NCBI RefSeq assembly: GCF_000321225.1
Contig: NW_004450562.1
Coordinates: 144,227-208,226, forward strand
From: Odobenus rosmarus divergens
Taxonomy: Eukaryota > Chordata > Mammalia > Carnivora > Odobenidae
DNA: 64,000 nucleotides
Direction of reading: 5' to 3'
The notes below the pieces were generated by a model. It was not told where the DNA came from. It searched no databases and was given only the letters and a program-made list of their open reading frames with translations. Position numbers and translations under genes: made by a program. Shown here one piece after another: positions 1-10,910 of the stretch. Position 1 is the first letter of the stretch. The number at the start of each line of letters is the position of its first letter.

Positions 1-2
1 TT

Positions 3-61
<59 letters not shown>
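1..61. repeat. (TTTC)n microsatellite
   Basis: A pure tttc tandem repeat runs from the window edge to about 60, in the intron before the first visible DNAH12 exon. The rest up to 221 is unremarkable AT-rich intron. Confidence 0.97.
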
Positions 62-221
62 AGCTTTTATCATAATAAAGCCTTTTCTTATAAACTATGC
101 CTCTATAATTTTGTCATTGAGTTGGGGGCTCTTTTTTTAAATATAAACTTTATTATATGAAAAATACATAATTAAAAAACACATTTCCTACTCCTTAATC
201 CTGATTTTTCTTTTCTTCTAG

Positions 222-394
222 ATTGCAGAAAAAACGGAACTCAAAATAGCAGAGTCTCGAGAAGGCTACAGAGCCATTGCTAAACATTCATCAGTATTGT
301 TCTTCAGCATTGCAGACCTGGCTAACATTGATCCCATGTACCAGTACTCTCTCACCTGGTTTGTCAACCTTTACATCAACTCTATTCATGACAG
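222..394 (+). CDS. DNAH12: DNAH12 coding exon A (end of AAA5 module)
   Basis: The exon opens after a pyrimidine-rich ...ttcttctAG and ends at GTAAAC. It reads IAEKTELKIAESREGYR, then FFSIADLANIDPMYQYSLTW, a hallmark of dynein heavy chains after the AAA5 domain. The length of 173 nt leaves a split AG|T serine codon shared with the next exon. It is the first exon visible; the upstream exon is outside the window. Confidence 0.93.
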
Positions 395-527
395 GTAAAC
401 ATTCTCTAGCTTCATTCATCCTCTCTAGGTTGGATTTTCACCATCCTTTCCCAAAAAATACATAACTTTTTTCTTACTTTGTAATACATATTCATTATAG
501 AACATTTAAAAACATGGAAAAGTTGAA

Positions 528-721
528 GGGCTCCTGGGTGGTGCAGTCAGTTAGGCATCTGACTCTTAGTTTTGGCTCAGGTTGTGATCGAAAGGTAGTG
601 AGATGTCGGTCTCTGCACTAAGCACAGAATCTGAGATTCTTTCTCTCCCTCTCCCTCTCCCTCTGCCTCTCCTCCTTGTGCTATCTCTTTCTCTAAAATA
701 AATAAATAAATCTTTTAAAAA
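528..721 (+). mobile_element. can-SINE
   Basis: Head gggctcctgggtggtgcag, CT-rich region, aataaataaataaatctttt tail. Flanked by imperfect target duplications around acatggaaaagttgaa (511-527 and 722-737). Confidence 0.85.
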
Positions 722-913
722 AATATGGGAAAGTTGAAAGAAAGGGGGAGAGAAAGCCCCCTTTTTGTTCTAAGTTTTGTTTCACCCCTAGAAGGATTAG
801 CTTTAGTCCTTCCTGCCTCTTTTAAGTATGTTAATATGGCGCTTGACTTATTTTTTGCTGGCAACTCCAGTACCTTTCTCCACCCTTGAGATCTCTAAAA
901 AGCTTCAGTCCCA

Positions 914-1017
914 GGGTGCCTCATTGGCTCAGTCAGGACAGCATGCAACTCTTGATCTCGGGGTTGTGAGTTTGAGCCCCACATTGGGTGTAGAGATTAC
1001 TTAAAAATAAAATCTTA
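914..1017 (+). mobile_element. can-SINE, short subtype, host of a nested cluster
   Basis: tRNA-like head followed by ttgggtgtagagattactt and an A-rich tail, lacking the CT-rich region. Target duplications aaaaagcttcagtccca at 897-913 and 1479-1495 enclose this copy and the two SINEs that follow. Confidence 0.8.
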
Positions 1018-1018
1018 A

Positions 1019-1212
1019 GAGGTGCCTGGGTGGCTCAGTCAGTTAAGCATCTGCCTTCAGCTCAGGTCATGATTGCAGGGTCTTGGGATTGAGCCCTGCG
1101 TTGGGCTCCCTGCTCAGTGAGGAGCCTGCTTCTCCCTCTCCCTCTGCCGCTCCCCCCGCTTGAGTTCTCTCTTGTACATCTCTCTCAAATAAATAAATAA
1201 AATCTTTTAAAA
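1019..1212 (+). mobile_element. can-SINE, nested in the tail of the previous copy
   Basis: Full head, CT-rich region and aaataaataaataaaatctt tail, sitting inside the A-rich tail of the 914 copy. Confidence 0.85.
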
Positions 1213-1276
1213 ATAAATAAATAAAATCTTATAAATAAATAATATTTTAAATTTATTTTTATTTATTTATTTATTT

Positions 1277-1462
1277 TTAAAGATTTTATTTATTTATTCA
1301 TGAGAGACAGAGAGAGAGAGAGAGGGAGAGAGAGAGAGAGAAGCAGAGGGAGAAGCAGCCTCCCAAGGAACAGGGAGCCCGATGCGGGACTCGATCCCAG
1401 GACCCTGGAATCATGACCTGAGCCGAAGGCAGACACTTAACGACTGAGCCACCCAGGCGCCC
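1277..1462 (-). mobile_element. can-SINE, inverted, nested in the same cluster
   Basis: Reverse-oriented copy beginning taaagattttatttattt and ending gagccacccaggcgccc. With the 1019 copy it forms an inverted pair about 65 bp apart. Confidence 0.85.
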
Positions 1463-1559
1463 TAAATAATATTTTTTAAAAAAGCTTCAGTCCCACATTT
1501 CTAATTGTTTGCTAGATATTTTCACTTTAATTAGTTAATGAATATACACAGATTTTGAA

Positions 1560-1760
1560 GTCAAACTGGAGTAAGGGGTTAAGTCTCGGTTCACCACATA
1601 CTAGTTACGTTGATACAGGCTTTCTGTAATTGCCTCAATTTTCCTTATCTATAAAATAGAGATAATAATAGTACCCTACCTTTTAGAACTGTTATGAGAA
1701 TTTAATATCTGTGAAGTGTTTATCACAATGTCTGGTATTTAGTACCTGCTGTATTTGTTA
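1560..1760 (+). repeat. MIR fragment
   Basis: Contains the diverged MIR core 'gcctcaattttccttatctataaaatagagataataatagtacc'-type pattern followed by the 'cacaatgtctggtatttagta' end. Family call is from memory of the consensus. Confidence 0.65.
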
Positions 1761-2490
1761 AGTAGAATAAAAGTATGATTTGAGCCTGCCGTGTACAGTC
1801 TTCAGGGGTTGGTAGGCCAGTCTCCTGAGTGATTGATATCCCTAAGCTTTCCCAGTTGGGACTTGGAATTTGAATTTACACAGTCCACACGATGGAGGAG
1901 ATCCAAGCCACGGAATTGACATAAATGTCACTAACAGGTGTCAGCAAGGATGTAAAGTCCTCAGAACCCTCATACAGGATTGCCACTTTGGAAATATTTT
2001 GTAAGTTCCTGAAAATATTAAACCTAGATTTGCTGTATGATGTAGTGATCAGCAAATTCAGTGATTCTTGAGTATATTGAAGAGAATTAAATGCATATGT
2101 ACACACAGAAAATTACAGTCTTTTTGTTTTGTGACATAAAAAATTTATATTCAAAAGTTACTTGATTAATCTTTCTCCCTTCAGCATAGTGATATTATTC
2201 ATGTGCAGTACAGTTAGCTTCATTTGTTGTTGGTTCAGGGGTTCTTTTGTATTTCACTTTAGAATTTTCCCTTCATCCTGGTTGATTGTAATTTTATTAT
2301 ATTTTGAGCACATAAACCATTAATATGAATCCAGAAGTAAATCCTGTACAAAAGATCTGCTCAGAGAAGTGTCAGCATCTGCTGTTCTTCATCCCCTTTC
2401 CATGGGCCAAAAGATTGCTTTTTAAAAATGAAACTAAATTTTAAAATTAAACTAATTTTGAGATAAATGTAGATTTACATGCAGTTATAT

Positions 2491-2674
2491 TTTTAAAAAG
2501 ATTTTATTTATTTGAGACAGAGAGAAAGAGAGCACAAGGGAGGGGGGAGGGTTGAGGGAGAAGCAGACTTCCCTCTGAGCAGGGAGCCCAATGTGGGATT
2601 CCATCCCAGGAATCTGGGATCACGACCTGAGCTGAAGACAGACGGGTAACCGACTGAGCCACCCAGGCACCCTT
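2491..2674 (-). mobile_element. can-SINE, inverted
   Basis: Starts taaaaagattttatttattt and ends gagccacccaggcaccc. Target duplication acatgcagttata is visible on both sides. Confidence 0.85.
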
Positions 2675-2703
2675 CACATGCAGTTATAAGAAATGATACA
2701 GTG

Positions 2704-2819
2704 GGGCGCCTGGCTGGCTCAGTAGGTGGAGCGTGCAACTCTTAATTTGGGGTTGTGGGTTTGAGCCCCATGTTGGATGTAGAGATTACTTAAAATAAAA
2801 ATCTTAATAAAAAAAAGAA
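2704..2819 (+). mobile_element. can-SINE, short subtype
   Basis: Head ggggcgcctggctggctcag then gttggatgtagagattactt and A-rich tail. Target duplications aagaaatgatacagtg / aagaaataatacagtg. Confidence 0.82.
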
Positions 2820-3262
2820 AAGAAATAATACAGTGATCCTGTGTGCTCTTTTTTAAATTTAATTTTATTAGGTTACGTCACCATATGGTACATCATTAGT
2901 TTTTGATGTAGTGTTCCATGATTCATTGTTTTTGTATAACACCCAGTGCTCCATGCAATACATGCCCTTCTTAATACCCATCACTGGGCTAACCCATCCT
3001 CCCACCCCCCTCCCCTCTAAAACCCTCAGTTTGTTTCTCAGAGTCCATAGTCTTTCATGGTTTGTCTCCCCCTCTGATAGCCCCACTTCATTTTTCCCTT
3101 CCTTCTCCTAATGTCCTTCATGCTATTCCTTATGTTCCACAAATAAGTGAAACCATATGATAATTGACTTTCTCTGCTTGACTTATTTCACTTAGCATAA
3201 TCTCCTCCAGTCCCATCCATGTTGATGTAAAAGTTGGGTATTCATCCTTTCTGATGGCTGAG

Positions 3263-4417
3263 TTAGTATTCCATTGTATATATGGACCACATCTTCTTTA
3301 TCCATTCACCTGTTGAAGAGCATCTTGGCTCTTTCCACAGTTTGGCTATTGCGGACATTGCTGCTATGAACATTGGGGTGCATATGGCCCTTCTTTTCAC
3401 TACATCTGTGTCTTTGGGGTAAATACCCAGGAGTGCAATTGCTGGGTCATAGGGTAGCTCTATTTTTAATTTTTTGAGGAACCTCCACATTGTTTTCCAA
3501 AGTGGCTGTACCAACTTGCATTCAGACCAACAGTGTAAGAGGGTTCCCCTTTCTCCAAACCTCTCCAACATTCGTTGTTTCTTGCCTTGTCAATTTTTGC
3601 CATTCTAACTGGTGTGAGGTGGTATCTCAATATGGTTTTGATTTGAATTTCCCCAATGGCTAATGATGATGAACATTTTTTCATGTGTGTGTTAGCCATT
3701 TGCATGTGTTCTTTTGAGAAGTGTCCATTCATGTCTTCTGCCCATTTTTTGACTTGATTATTTGTTTTTTGGGTGTTGAGTTTGAGAAGTTCTTTATAGA
3801 TCTTGGATATCAGCCCTTTGTCTGTAGTGTCATTTGCAAATATCTTCTCCCATTCTGTGTGTTGCCTCTTTGTTTTGTTGATTGTTTCCTTTGCTGTGCA
3901 GAAGATTTTATCTTGATGAAGTCCCAAAAGTTCATTTTTGCTTCAAAACAAAAGCAAAAATGAACTTTTGGGACTTCATTTTGTTTTTTGTTTCACTTCC
4001 TCTTGGAAATGTATCTTGAAAGAAGTTGCTGTGGCCAATGTCAAAGAGGCCTATGTTCTCCTCTAGGATTTTGATGGCTTCCTGTCTCACATTGAGGTCT
4101 TTCATCCACTTTGAGTTTATCTTTGTGTATGGTGTTAGAGAATGGTCGAGTTTCATTCTTCTGTATATAGCTGTCCAATTTTCCCAGCACCATTTATTGA
4201 AGAGACTGTCTTTTTTCCATTGCGTATTTTTTCCTGCTTTGTCGAAGATTATTTGACCATAGAGTTGAGGGTCCATATGTGGGCACTCTATTCTGTTCCA
4301 TTGGTCTATATGTCTGTTTTTGTGCCAGTACCATGCTGTCTTGGTGATCATTGCTTTGTAATATAGCTTAAAATCGGGCAGCGTGATGCCCCCAGCTTTC
4401 TTTTTCTTTTTCAACAT
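3263..4417 (-). pseudogene. L1 ORF2 C-terminal remnant, split by an inverted insertion
   Basis: Two pieces, 3932-4417 and 3466-3927, with a third at 3263-3571 in another frame. They carry the ORF2 C-terminus, including [33 protein letters not shown] and IAIAL-type LLGIYPKD sequence. The split at about 3930 coincides with a perfect 28-bp inverted repeat. Confidence 0.85.
3916..3979. repeat. Perfect 28-bp inverted repeat with 8-nt loop
   Basis: Left arm 3916-3943 begins atgaagtcccaaaagttc; right arm 3952-3979 ends gaacttttgggacttcat; loop caaaacaa. All 28 positions pair. It lies inside L1 ORF2 where the L1 consensus has one copy only. Confidence 0.97.
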
Positions 4418-4898
4418 TTCCTTGGCAATTTAGGGTCTTTTCTGATTCCATACAAATTTTAGGATTGTTTGTTCCAGCACTTTGAATAATGTCATTGGAA
4501 TTTTGATTGGGATGGCACTGAAGGTATAGATTGCTCTGGGCAGCATAAACATTTTAACAATGTTTATTCTTCCAATCCATGAGCATGGAATGTTTCTCCA
4601 TCTTTTTGTGTCTTCTTCAATTCCTTTCATGAGTGTTCTGTAGTTCCTAGAGTATAGATCCTTTACCTCTTTGGTTAGGTTTATTATTATACCTTTGGTT
4701 AGTATATTTTATCTTATGGTTTTTGGTGCTATTGTAGATAGAATCGATTCTCTAATTTCTCTTTCTACAGTTGCATGTTAGTGTATAAGAAAGCAACTGA
4801 TTTCTGTGTGTTGAAATTTTATCCTGCTACATTACTGAATTGCTGTATGAGTTCTAGTAATTTGGGGGTGGAATCTTTTGGATTTTCCACATAAAGTA

Positions 4899-6005
4899 TC
4901 ATGTCATCTGTGAAAAGAAGGGAGTTTGACTTCTTCTTTGCCAATTTGAATACCTTTTATTTATTTTTGTTGTCTGATTGCTGTTGCTAGGACTTCTAGT
5001 ACTATGTTGAACAATAGTGGGACGTGTTCCTGATCTTAAGGGAAAGGCTCTCAGCTTTTCCCCATTGAGGATGATATTCGCTATGGGTGTTTCATAGATG
5101 GATTTTATGAAATTGAGGAATGTTCCCTCTATCCCTATACTCTGAAGAGTTTTAATCAGGAAAGGATGCTGTATTTTGTCACATGCTTTTTCTGCATCAA
5201 TTGAGAGGACCATATGGTTCTTCTCTGTCCTCTTATTAATGTGTTCTATCTCATTGATTGATTTGTGAAAGTTGAACCACCCTTGCATCCCGGAGATAAA
5301 TCCCACTTGGTCGTGGTGGATGATCCTTTTAATGTATTGTTGGATCCTATTAGCTAGGATTTTGTTGAGAATTTTGGAATCCATATTCATCAGGGATATC
5401 GGTCTGACATTCTCCTTTTTGATGGGGTCTTTGCCTGGTTTGGGGATTAAGGTAATGCTGGCCTCATAGAATGAGTCTGGAAGCTTTCCTTGTGTTTCTA
5501 TTTTTTGAAACAGCTTCAGGAGAATAGGTATTATTTCTTCTTTGAATGTTTGGTCGAATTCCCCAGGGAATCCATCAGGCCCTGGGCTCTTTTTTTGGGG
5601 GAAGTTTTTGATCACTGGTTCAATCTCGTTACTGGTTATTAGCCTATTTAAGTTGTCAATTTCTTCCTGTTTCAGTCTGGGTAGTTTATAGGTTTCCAGG
5701 AAGGCATCCAGTTCTTCCATGTTGCTTAATTTATTGGCATATAGTTGTTGATAATAATTTCTAATAATTATTTCTATTTCCTTGGTTTTAGTCATGATCT
5801 CTCCCTTTTCATTCATAATTTTATTAATTTGGGTCCTTTCTCTTTTCTTTTGGATAAGTCTGGCCAGTAGTTTATTGATCTTATTAATTCTTTCACAGAA
5901 CAAACTTCTAGTTTTGTTGATCTGATCTACTGTGTTTCTGGTTTCTAATTCATTGATCTCTGCTCTAATCTTAATTATTTCTCTTCTAATGCATGGCTTA
6001 GGCAT
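4899..6005 (-). pseudogene. L1 ORF2 reverse-transcriptase remnant
   Basis: 368-codon piece with [33 protein letters not shown], and motif A as [15 protein letters not shown] (Cys where Phe is usual). After LRSGTR the frame shifts, so the YXDD-type catalytic box (here TDDM) is out of frame near 4900. The enzyme is therefore dead. Confidence 0.88.
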
Positions 6006-6295
6006 TGTTTGTTGCTTTTTCTCCAGTTATTTAAGGTGTAAAGTTAGTTGGTGAATTTGGGATTTTTTTATTTTTTTGAGTGAGGCTTGGATGGCTATGT
6101 ATTTCCCCCTTAGGACCACCTTTGCAGTATCCCATAGGTTTTGGACCGATGTGTTTTCATTCTCATTGGTTTCCATGAATTGTTTAAATTCTTCTTTGAT
6201 TTCCTGGTTGACCCAAACATTCTTGAGCAGAGTGGTCTTTAGCTTCCAAGTGTTTGAACTTCTTCCAAGTTTTTTCTTGTGATTGAGTTCCAGTT

Positions 6296-7003
6296 TTAAA
6301 GCATTATGGTCTGAGAATATGCAGGGAATAATCTCAGTCTTTTGGTATCAGTTGAGACCTGATTTGTGACCCAGTATGTGGTCATATACATACACATTCT
6401 GGAGAAAGTTCCATGTGTGCTTGAGAAGAATGAGTATTCTCTTGTTTTAGAGTGGAATGTTCTGTATATATCTATGAGGTCTATCTGGTCCAGTGTGTCA
6501 TTCAAAGCTCTTGTTTCTTTGTTGATTTTCTGCTTAGATGATCTGTCTATTGCTGAGAGTGGAGTATTGAGGTCTCCTACAATTAACGTATTTTTATCAA
6601 TATGACTCTTTATTTTGGTTAACAGTTGGCTTATGTAGTTGGCTGCTCCCATGTTGGGAGTGTAGATATTTACAATTGTTAGATCTTCTTGTTGGATAGA
6701 CCATTTAAGAATGATATAGTGTCCTTCTGTGTCTCTAACTACAGTCTTTAGCTTAAAATCTAATTTGTCTGATATAAGAATTGCTACCCCAGCTTTCTTT
6801 TGAGGTCCGTTGGCATGGAAGATGGATCTCCATCCCTTCACTTTCAGTCTGGATGTATCTTTAGATTCAAAATGAGTCTCTTGTAGGCAGCATATGGATG
6901 GGTCCTGTCTTTTTATCCAGTCTGCAACCCTATGCCGTTTTATGGGAGCATTTAGGCTGTTCACATTGAGAGTGATTATTGAAAGATATGAATTTATTGT
7001 CAT
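6296..7003 (-). pseudogene. L1 ORF2 endonuclease remnant
   Basis: Starts MTINSYLSIITLNVNSLNAP. The apurinic-endonuclease catalytic Asn (LNVNSLN), Glu (LQETHFES) and Asp/Asn (VGDLNTPLS) are present. After GTFSR a small frameshift around 6385-6400 puts the final Asp-His motif (DHILGHK) in another frame, so the domain is not intact. Confidence 0.85.
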
Positions 7004-7140
7004 TATGTTGCCTGTGAAGTCCTTGTTTCTATAGATTGTGTCTGTAAATTTCTGTTCTATATCACTCTTAGGGTCTTTCTCCTTTTATAGAACCCCCCTT
7101 AATATTTCTTGCAGGGCCGGCTTAGTGGTCATATATTCTT

Positions 7141-7970
7141 TTAGTTTCTGCCAGTCAAGCTCTGCATCTCTCCATCTATTCTAAATGACAGCCTTGCTGG
7201 ATAAAGTATTCTTGGCTGCATGTTCTTCTCATTTAGTACCCTGAATATGTCTTGCCAGCCCTTTCTGGCTTGCCAGGTCTCTGTGGATAGGTCTGACGTT
7301 ATTCTGATGTTCCCCCCTCTGTACGTAAGGAATCTCTTCCCCCTAACTGCCCTTAAGATGGTTTCCTTGGTTCTAAGATTTGCGAGTTTTAATATTACAT
7401 GCCAGGGCATTGGCCTGTTTTCCTTGATCTTGGGAGGGGTCCTCTCTGCCTCTCGGACGCGAACGTTTGTTTCATTCCCCAGATTAGGGAAGTTCTCAGC
7501 TACGATTTGCTCAAATATATCTTCTAGTCCTTTCTCTCTCTCCACTCCCTCAGGGATTCCAATAATTCTGACATTGGAACGTTTCATGGTGTCACTTATT
7601 TATCTAATTCTGTTTTCATGGATTTTGAGTAGTTTCTCCCTGGCCTCCTCTTTTTCCTTCTTTTCTATCAATTGGTCTTCTAGATCACTAATTCGTTCTT
7701 CTGCCTTGTTTACCCTAGCTGTTAGAGTATCTAAATTAGATTGGATCTCATGATAGCATTTTTAAGTTCTGCCAATTCAGCTTTCATTTCTTCCCTTAGA
7801 GACTCTATGTTGCCATTAATCAATTTCTCCATTCTAGCTATTGTCTTCATAACTGTTACCCTGAAGTCCATTTCCGAAATCTTGGTTATATTTGTATCCA
7901 TTTGTAAATCTGTGGCAGAAGTCACAGTCTCTGAGTCTTTCCTATTTTGGGGGTTCCTCCTCCTAATCAT
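7141..7970 (-). pseudogene. L1 ORF1 remnant (RNA-binding protein), frame broken
   Basis: Two minus-strand pieces: 7731-7970, starting MIRRRNPQNRKDSETVTSAT with a coiled-coil-like helical segment, and 7141-7587, carrying the RRM/C-terminal part (KRSNVRIIGIPEGVEREKG, RITSDLSTETWQARKGW, PARLSFRIDGE). ORF1p is a trimeric nucleic-acid chaperone in active L1s. The frame is lost between the pieces. Confidence 0.85.
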
Positions 7971-8845
7971 TCTGTTGAGGGGTGGTTGAGGGAATGTACA
8001 AAGTCCAGATTATTGACCACAACCCAAGCCAGATGCACCTGTTTTATAGGGAACCTTGGGGTTGTCAGCCTCTTGTTCTCCCAGCCTGTCTTCTGGGGGA
8101 GGGGCCTGCTGTGCTGTTACTCAGACAACACTGTTTGGGCAGAGTTGCCCTGCCCCCTGTGGGGGGATGGGCTCAGTGAAAACCGGTTTTTTAGGGCTTT
8201 TGTTCTCTGGTGGCTTTCCCTGGGGGCTTTCCGTGTCTCTTCCAAGAGTCAGAGCAGAAGAGGTCTTTTCCAACCCTCTGCCTCAGAGCAGAGAAATTGC
8301 CGTCTGTTCTTCAGTGAGCTCTCCAGGCCACACTATCTCCATTTCTGTCTGTGCTGCTATAAACTGCAGTGTCCTTGGTTGTGTGCCCCTCAGCAGCGCT
8401 CCCAGTCCTTGCCTCCATGTCGGGAAACATCTCTGCTCTTTGTGCTTCTAAAACCACCAGCCACCCCCAGTTCTCACGTGTGGCCCCACCGCTCTGGGTT
8501 TCAGTTGGGGGGCTGCCCTAAAATCCTTTCCCTGCCACTGCCGGTCTGCAAGTCTGTGCCCCATCCCCAGAGTGAGAGGCTTTCACAAACTGGCGGTGCA
8601 GGATCCTGAAGTCTCCCTCCCCCTTCCATTTATCTTCTGATATCTGCCCGCGGAATCACGGCTTCTTGCTCCATACCTCGAAAACAACCACCTGTGATAT
8701 TCTATTTGTAGAGATCCAGATCTATCTTCTTACATCTCGGGCTGATTTTGTGGGTGTTCAGAGTGGTCTGGTGGATATCCAGCTCTATTCAGGGGACCGT
8801 TTGGAAGAGGGTCCCCTACTCCTGTGCCATCTTTTCCCTAGTCCT

Positions 8846-9650
8846 GATCCTGTGTACTCTTTACCCAGTTTCCTCAATGGTGACATCTTGGAAACCTCTA
8901 CAATAGTATGAGATCACAACCAGGATATGGATGTTGATACAGTCAAAACAGGAACACTTGCATCACTACAAGGATTCCCATGCTGCCCTTTGCAGCCATA
9001 TCCACTCTTTCCCTTCCCTACCCTCTCCTTAACCTTTGACAACCACTAATCCAGTCTCTATTTCTATAATTTCATTATTTCAAGAATGAAATCATATAAC
9101 ACATAAATTTTTTTTAAAAAAAGATTTCTTTATTTTAGAGAGCAAGTATGCATGAGCAGGGGGATGGGCAGGGTGGGGTAAAGGGAAATAATCTCAAACA
9201 GACTCCCCCGCTCAGTGGAGAGTCGGCTCAGGGGCTTGATCCTGAAATCATGACCTGAGCCAAAATCAAGAGTCTGACCCTTAACCAACTGAGCCACCCA
9301 GGTGCCCCACATTTGCATATAACTTTTAAGGATTGACTTTTTTTCACCCAGCTTCATTCTCTGGGGATTCATCCAGGTTGCGTGTGTCAGTAGGTTGTTC
9401 CTTTTCATTGCTGAAAAGTATTTCATGATATTGATGTACTCTAGGGCATCTGGGTTATTTCTAGTTCCTAGCTATTATGAATACAACTGCTATACACAGG
9501 CCTGTACAGGTTTTTGTGTGAACATAAGTTTTCATTTCTGGGACAAATTCCCAGGAGTGCAATTGCTGGGTCATGTGGTAGTTGCTTATTTTTTTTTAAA
9601 GTAGCTGCCAAACATTCCCAGAATGGGTGTATCATTTTACATTCCTTTCA
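8846..9650 (-). mobile_element. Old L1 (L1M-type) 3' end, second part
   Basis: Continues the 2410-2834 element: ccagtttcctcaatggtgac, ttgacaaccactaatccag, then ORF2 C-terminal sequence such as caggagtgcaattgctgggt near 9550. Interrupted by a SINE at 9111-9308. The remainder to 9825 is AT-rich and unassigned. Confidence 0.7.
9111..9308 (-). mobile_element. can-SINE, inverted
   Basis: Poly-T/agatttctttatttt start and gagccacccaggtgcccc end, diverged middle. Inside the old L1. Confidence 0.8.
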
Positions 9651-9825
9651 GTATTATTGAAAAATTTTTGAACTAAAAAAATGAAAATAATACATGATTA
9701 TTACAGAATTTTAAACAAATAAGAGTATAAAGAAGAAAAATATCAGCCATAACCACACCCGGAAGTAACATTATGTCCATATATTTTCTGGCTTTTCATA
9801 TATTTTTTAAAAATATATACATCTT

Positions 9826-10026
9826 GGGGTGCCTGGGTGGCTCAGTCATTAAGCATCTGCCTTCGGCTCAGGTCATGATCCCAGGGTCCTGGGATCGAGC
9901 CCCACATCGGGCTCCCAGCTCCATGGGAAGCCTACTTCTCCCTCTCCCTCTGCTCCTGCTTGTGTTCCCTCTCTTGCTGTGCATGTGTCTCTCTCTCTCT
10001 CTGTCAAATAAATAAATAAAATCTTT
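9826..10026 (+). mobile_element. can-SINE with perfect 17-bp target duplication
   Basis: Complete copy flanked by aaaaatatatacatctt at 9809-9825 and 10027-10043. The identical flanks point to a fairly recent insertion. Confidence 0.93.
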
Positions 10027-10422
10027 AAAAATATATACATCTTGATCTAGATTTGATGTTTCTTTGGGACAAAAATGTTTCATACTTCTTTGTCTCTTAC
10101 AGTTCCCTGCCCAACATAAATCTCACATTTAGGGATTTAATATAGGTATCTTTTCATTAACTATTTGTTTTCAGTCATTTTGGGATACAATAAGAAGTTT
10201 AGAATTTTGAAAATAGATGGTATAAACCCAATTTCATTTTCTCATAGAATTATACTGTGTTTTTTACCTATAATTTACAAGAAGTTGCACACAAACACAA
10301 AACTATATAGGCAGGTCCCAGGTATCCTTCACTCAGTTTCTCCAGTGGTAACATTTTGCATTACTGTAGTACAATATCAAAACCAGGAAATTCACAGAGC
10401 TTATTCAGATTTCACCAGTTTT

Positions 10423-10606
10423 TTTTTCTTCTTTTTTAAAAATTTTATTTATTTATTTGAGATGGTGGGGAAGGGCAGAGAGAAACTCAAGCAGACTCCA
10501 TGCTGAGCACAGAGCCGCTGCAGGGTGACATCCCAACGACCCTGAGATCAGGACCTGAGCTGGAACCAGGAGTTGGATGCTTAACCAACTTCCACCCAGG
10601 CACCTG
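10423..10606 (-). mobile_element. can-SINE, inverted
   Basis: Flanked by cagatttcaccagtttt at 10406-10422 and 10607-10623, a perfect 17-bp target duplication. Confidence 0.88.
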
Positions 10607-10630
10607 CAGATTTCACCAGTTTTATATGCA

Positions 10631-10633
<3 letters not shown>

Positions 10634-10660
<27 letters not shown>
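10634..10660. repeat. (TG)n microsatellite
   Basis: About 13 uninterrupted gt units, 110 bp upstream of DNAH12 exon B. Confidence 0.95.
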
Positions 10661-10661
<1 letters not shown>

Positions 10662-10769
10662 TTAGTTTCATATTTTTAACAGTGAATACTTATGTGTTAA
10701 TTCATGTGTTACTTATTTTTTCTTAGTTTTGTTTGACTCAATATGTTTGCCTGTTTTTCAACCTTTCAG

Positions 10770-10910
10770 TAACAAATCCAAAATTTTGGAAAAGCGCCTA
10801 CGATATTTAAATGACCACTTCACATACAACTTATATTGTAATATATGCCGATCACTGTTTGAGAAGGACAAGCTGCTGTTTTCCTTTTTGTTATGTGCCA
10901 ATCTTCTTCT
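10770..10910 (+). CDS. DNAH12: DNAH12 coding exon B
   Basis: Acceptor ...caacctttcAG, donor GTAAGT. It reads [18 protein letters not shown], then [20 protein letters not shown], the conserved helix-rich stretch leading from AAA5 towards AAA6. The 141-nt exon ends in CT of a leucine codon completed by the next exon 14.1 kb away. Confidence 0.93.

Larger units (their letters stand above)
2410..2834 (-). mobile_element. Old L1 (L1M-type) 3' end, first part
   Basis: Diverged L1 3' sequence (ttttgagataaatgtagattt, acatgcagttat, gatcctgtgt) that resumes at 8846 beyond the younger L1. Two SINEs interrupt it. Confidence 0.65.
2852..8845 (-). mobile_element. Full-length carnivore L1 retrotransposon (about 6.0 kb), disrupted ORFs
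   Basis: The element lies antisense to DNAH12 in intron 395-10769. Its 3' UTR is at 2852-3260, ORF2 remnants at 3263-7003, ORF1 remnants at 7141-7970 and the GC-rich 5' UTR at about 7990-8845. The 5' end reads, on the minus strand, like the start of intact carnivore L1s (aagatggcacaggagtaggg). Target-site duplications gatcctgtgtgctcttt (2835-2851) and gatcctgtgtactcttt (8846-8862), 16 of 17 matching, prove a single insertion into an older L1. It is full length but not active: ORF1 is broken between about 7590 and 7730, and ORF2 is broken in the endonuclease, in the reverse transcriptase and near 3927. Confidence 0.95.
10270..10680 (-). mobile_element. Old L1 3'-UTR-like fragment
   Basis: Contains ggtaacattttgcattactg and caatatcaaaaccagga, the same type of sequence as at 8870-8940. 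Split by a SINE and a TG repeat. Family assignment from memory. Confidence 0.5.

Noticed and set aside
1019..1212. tRNA gene call in SINE heads
   Set aside because: The many tRNA-like heads are SINE promoters derived from tRNA-Lys and lack an intact tRNA fold with acceptor stem; no true tRNA gene was seen.
3721..4366. Plus-strand open frames of 74-80 codons rich in hydrophobic residues
   Set aside because: They are antisense to L1 ORF2 and show no independent signal.
7220..7753. 177-codon plus-strand open frame
   Set aside because: It is the antisense shadow of L1 ORF1 on the minus strand.
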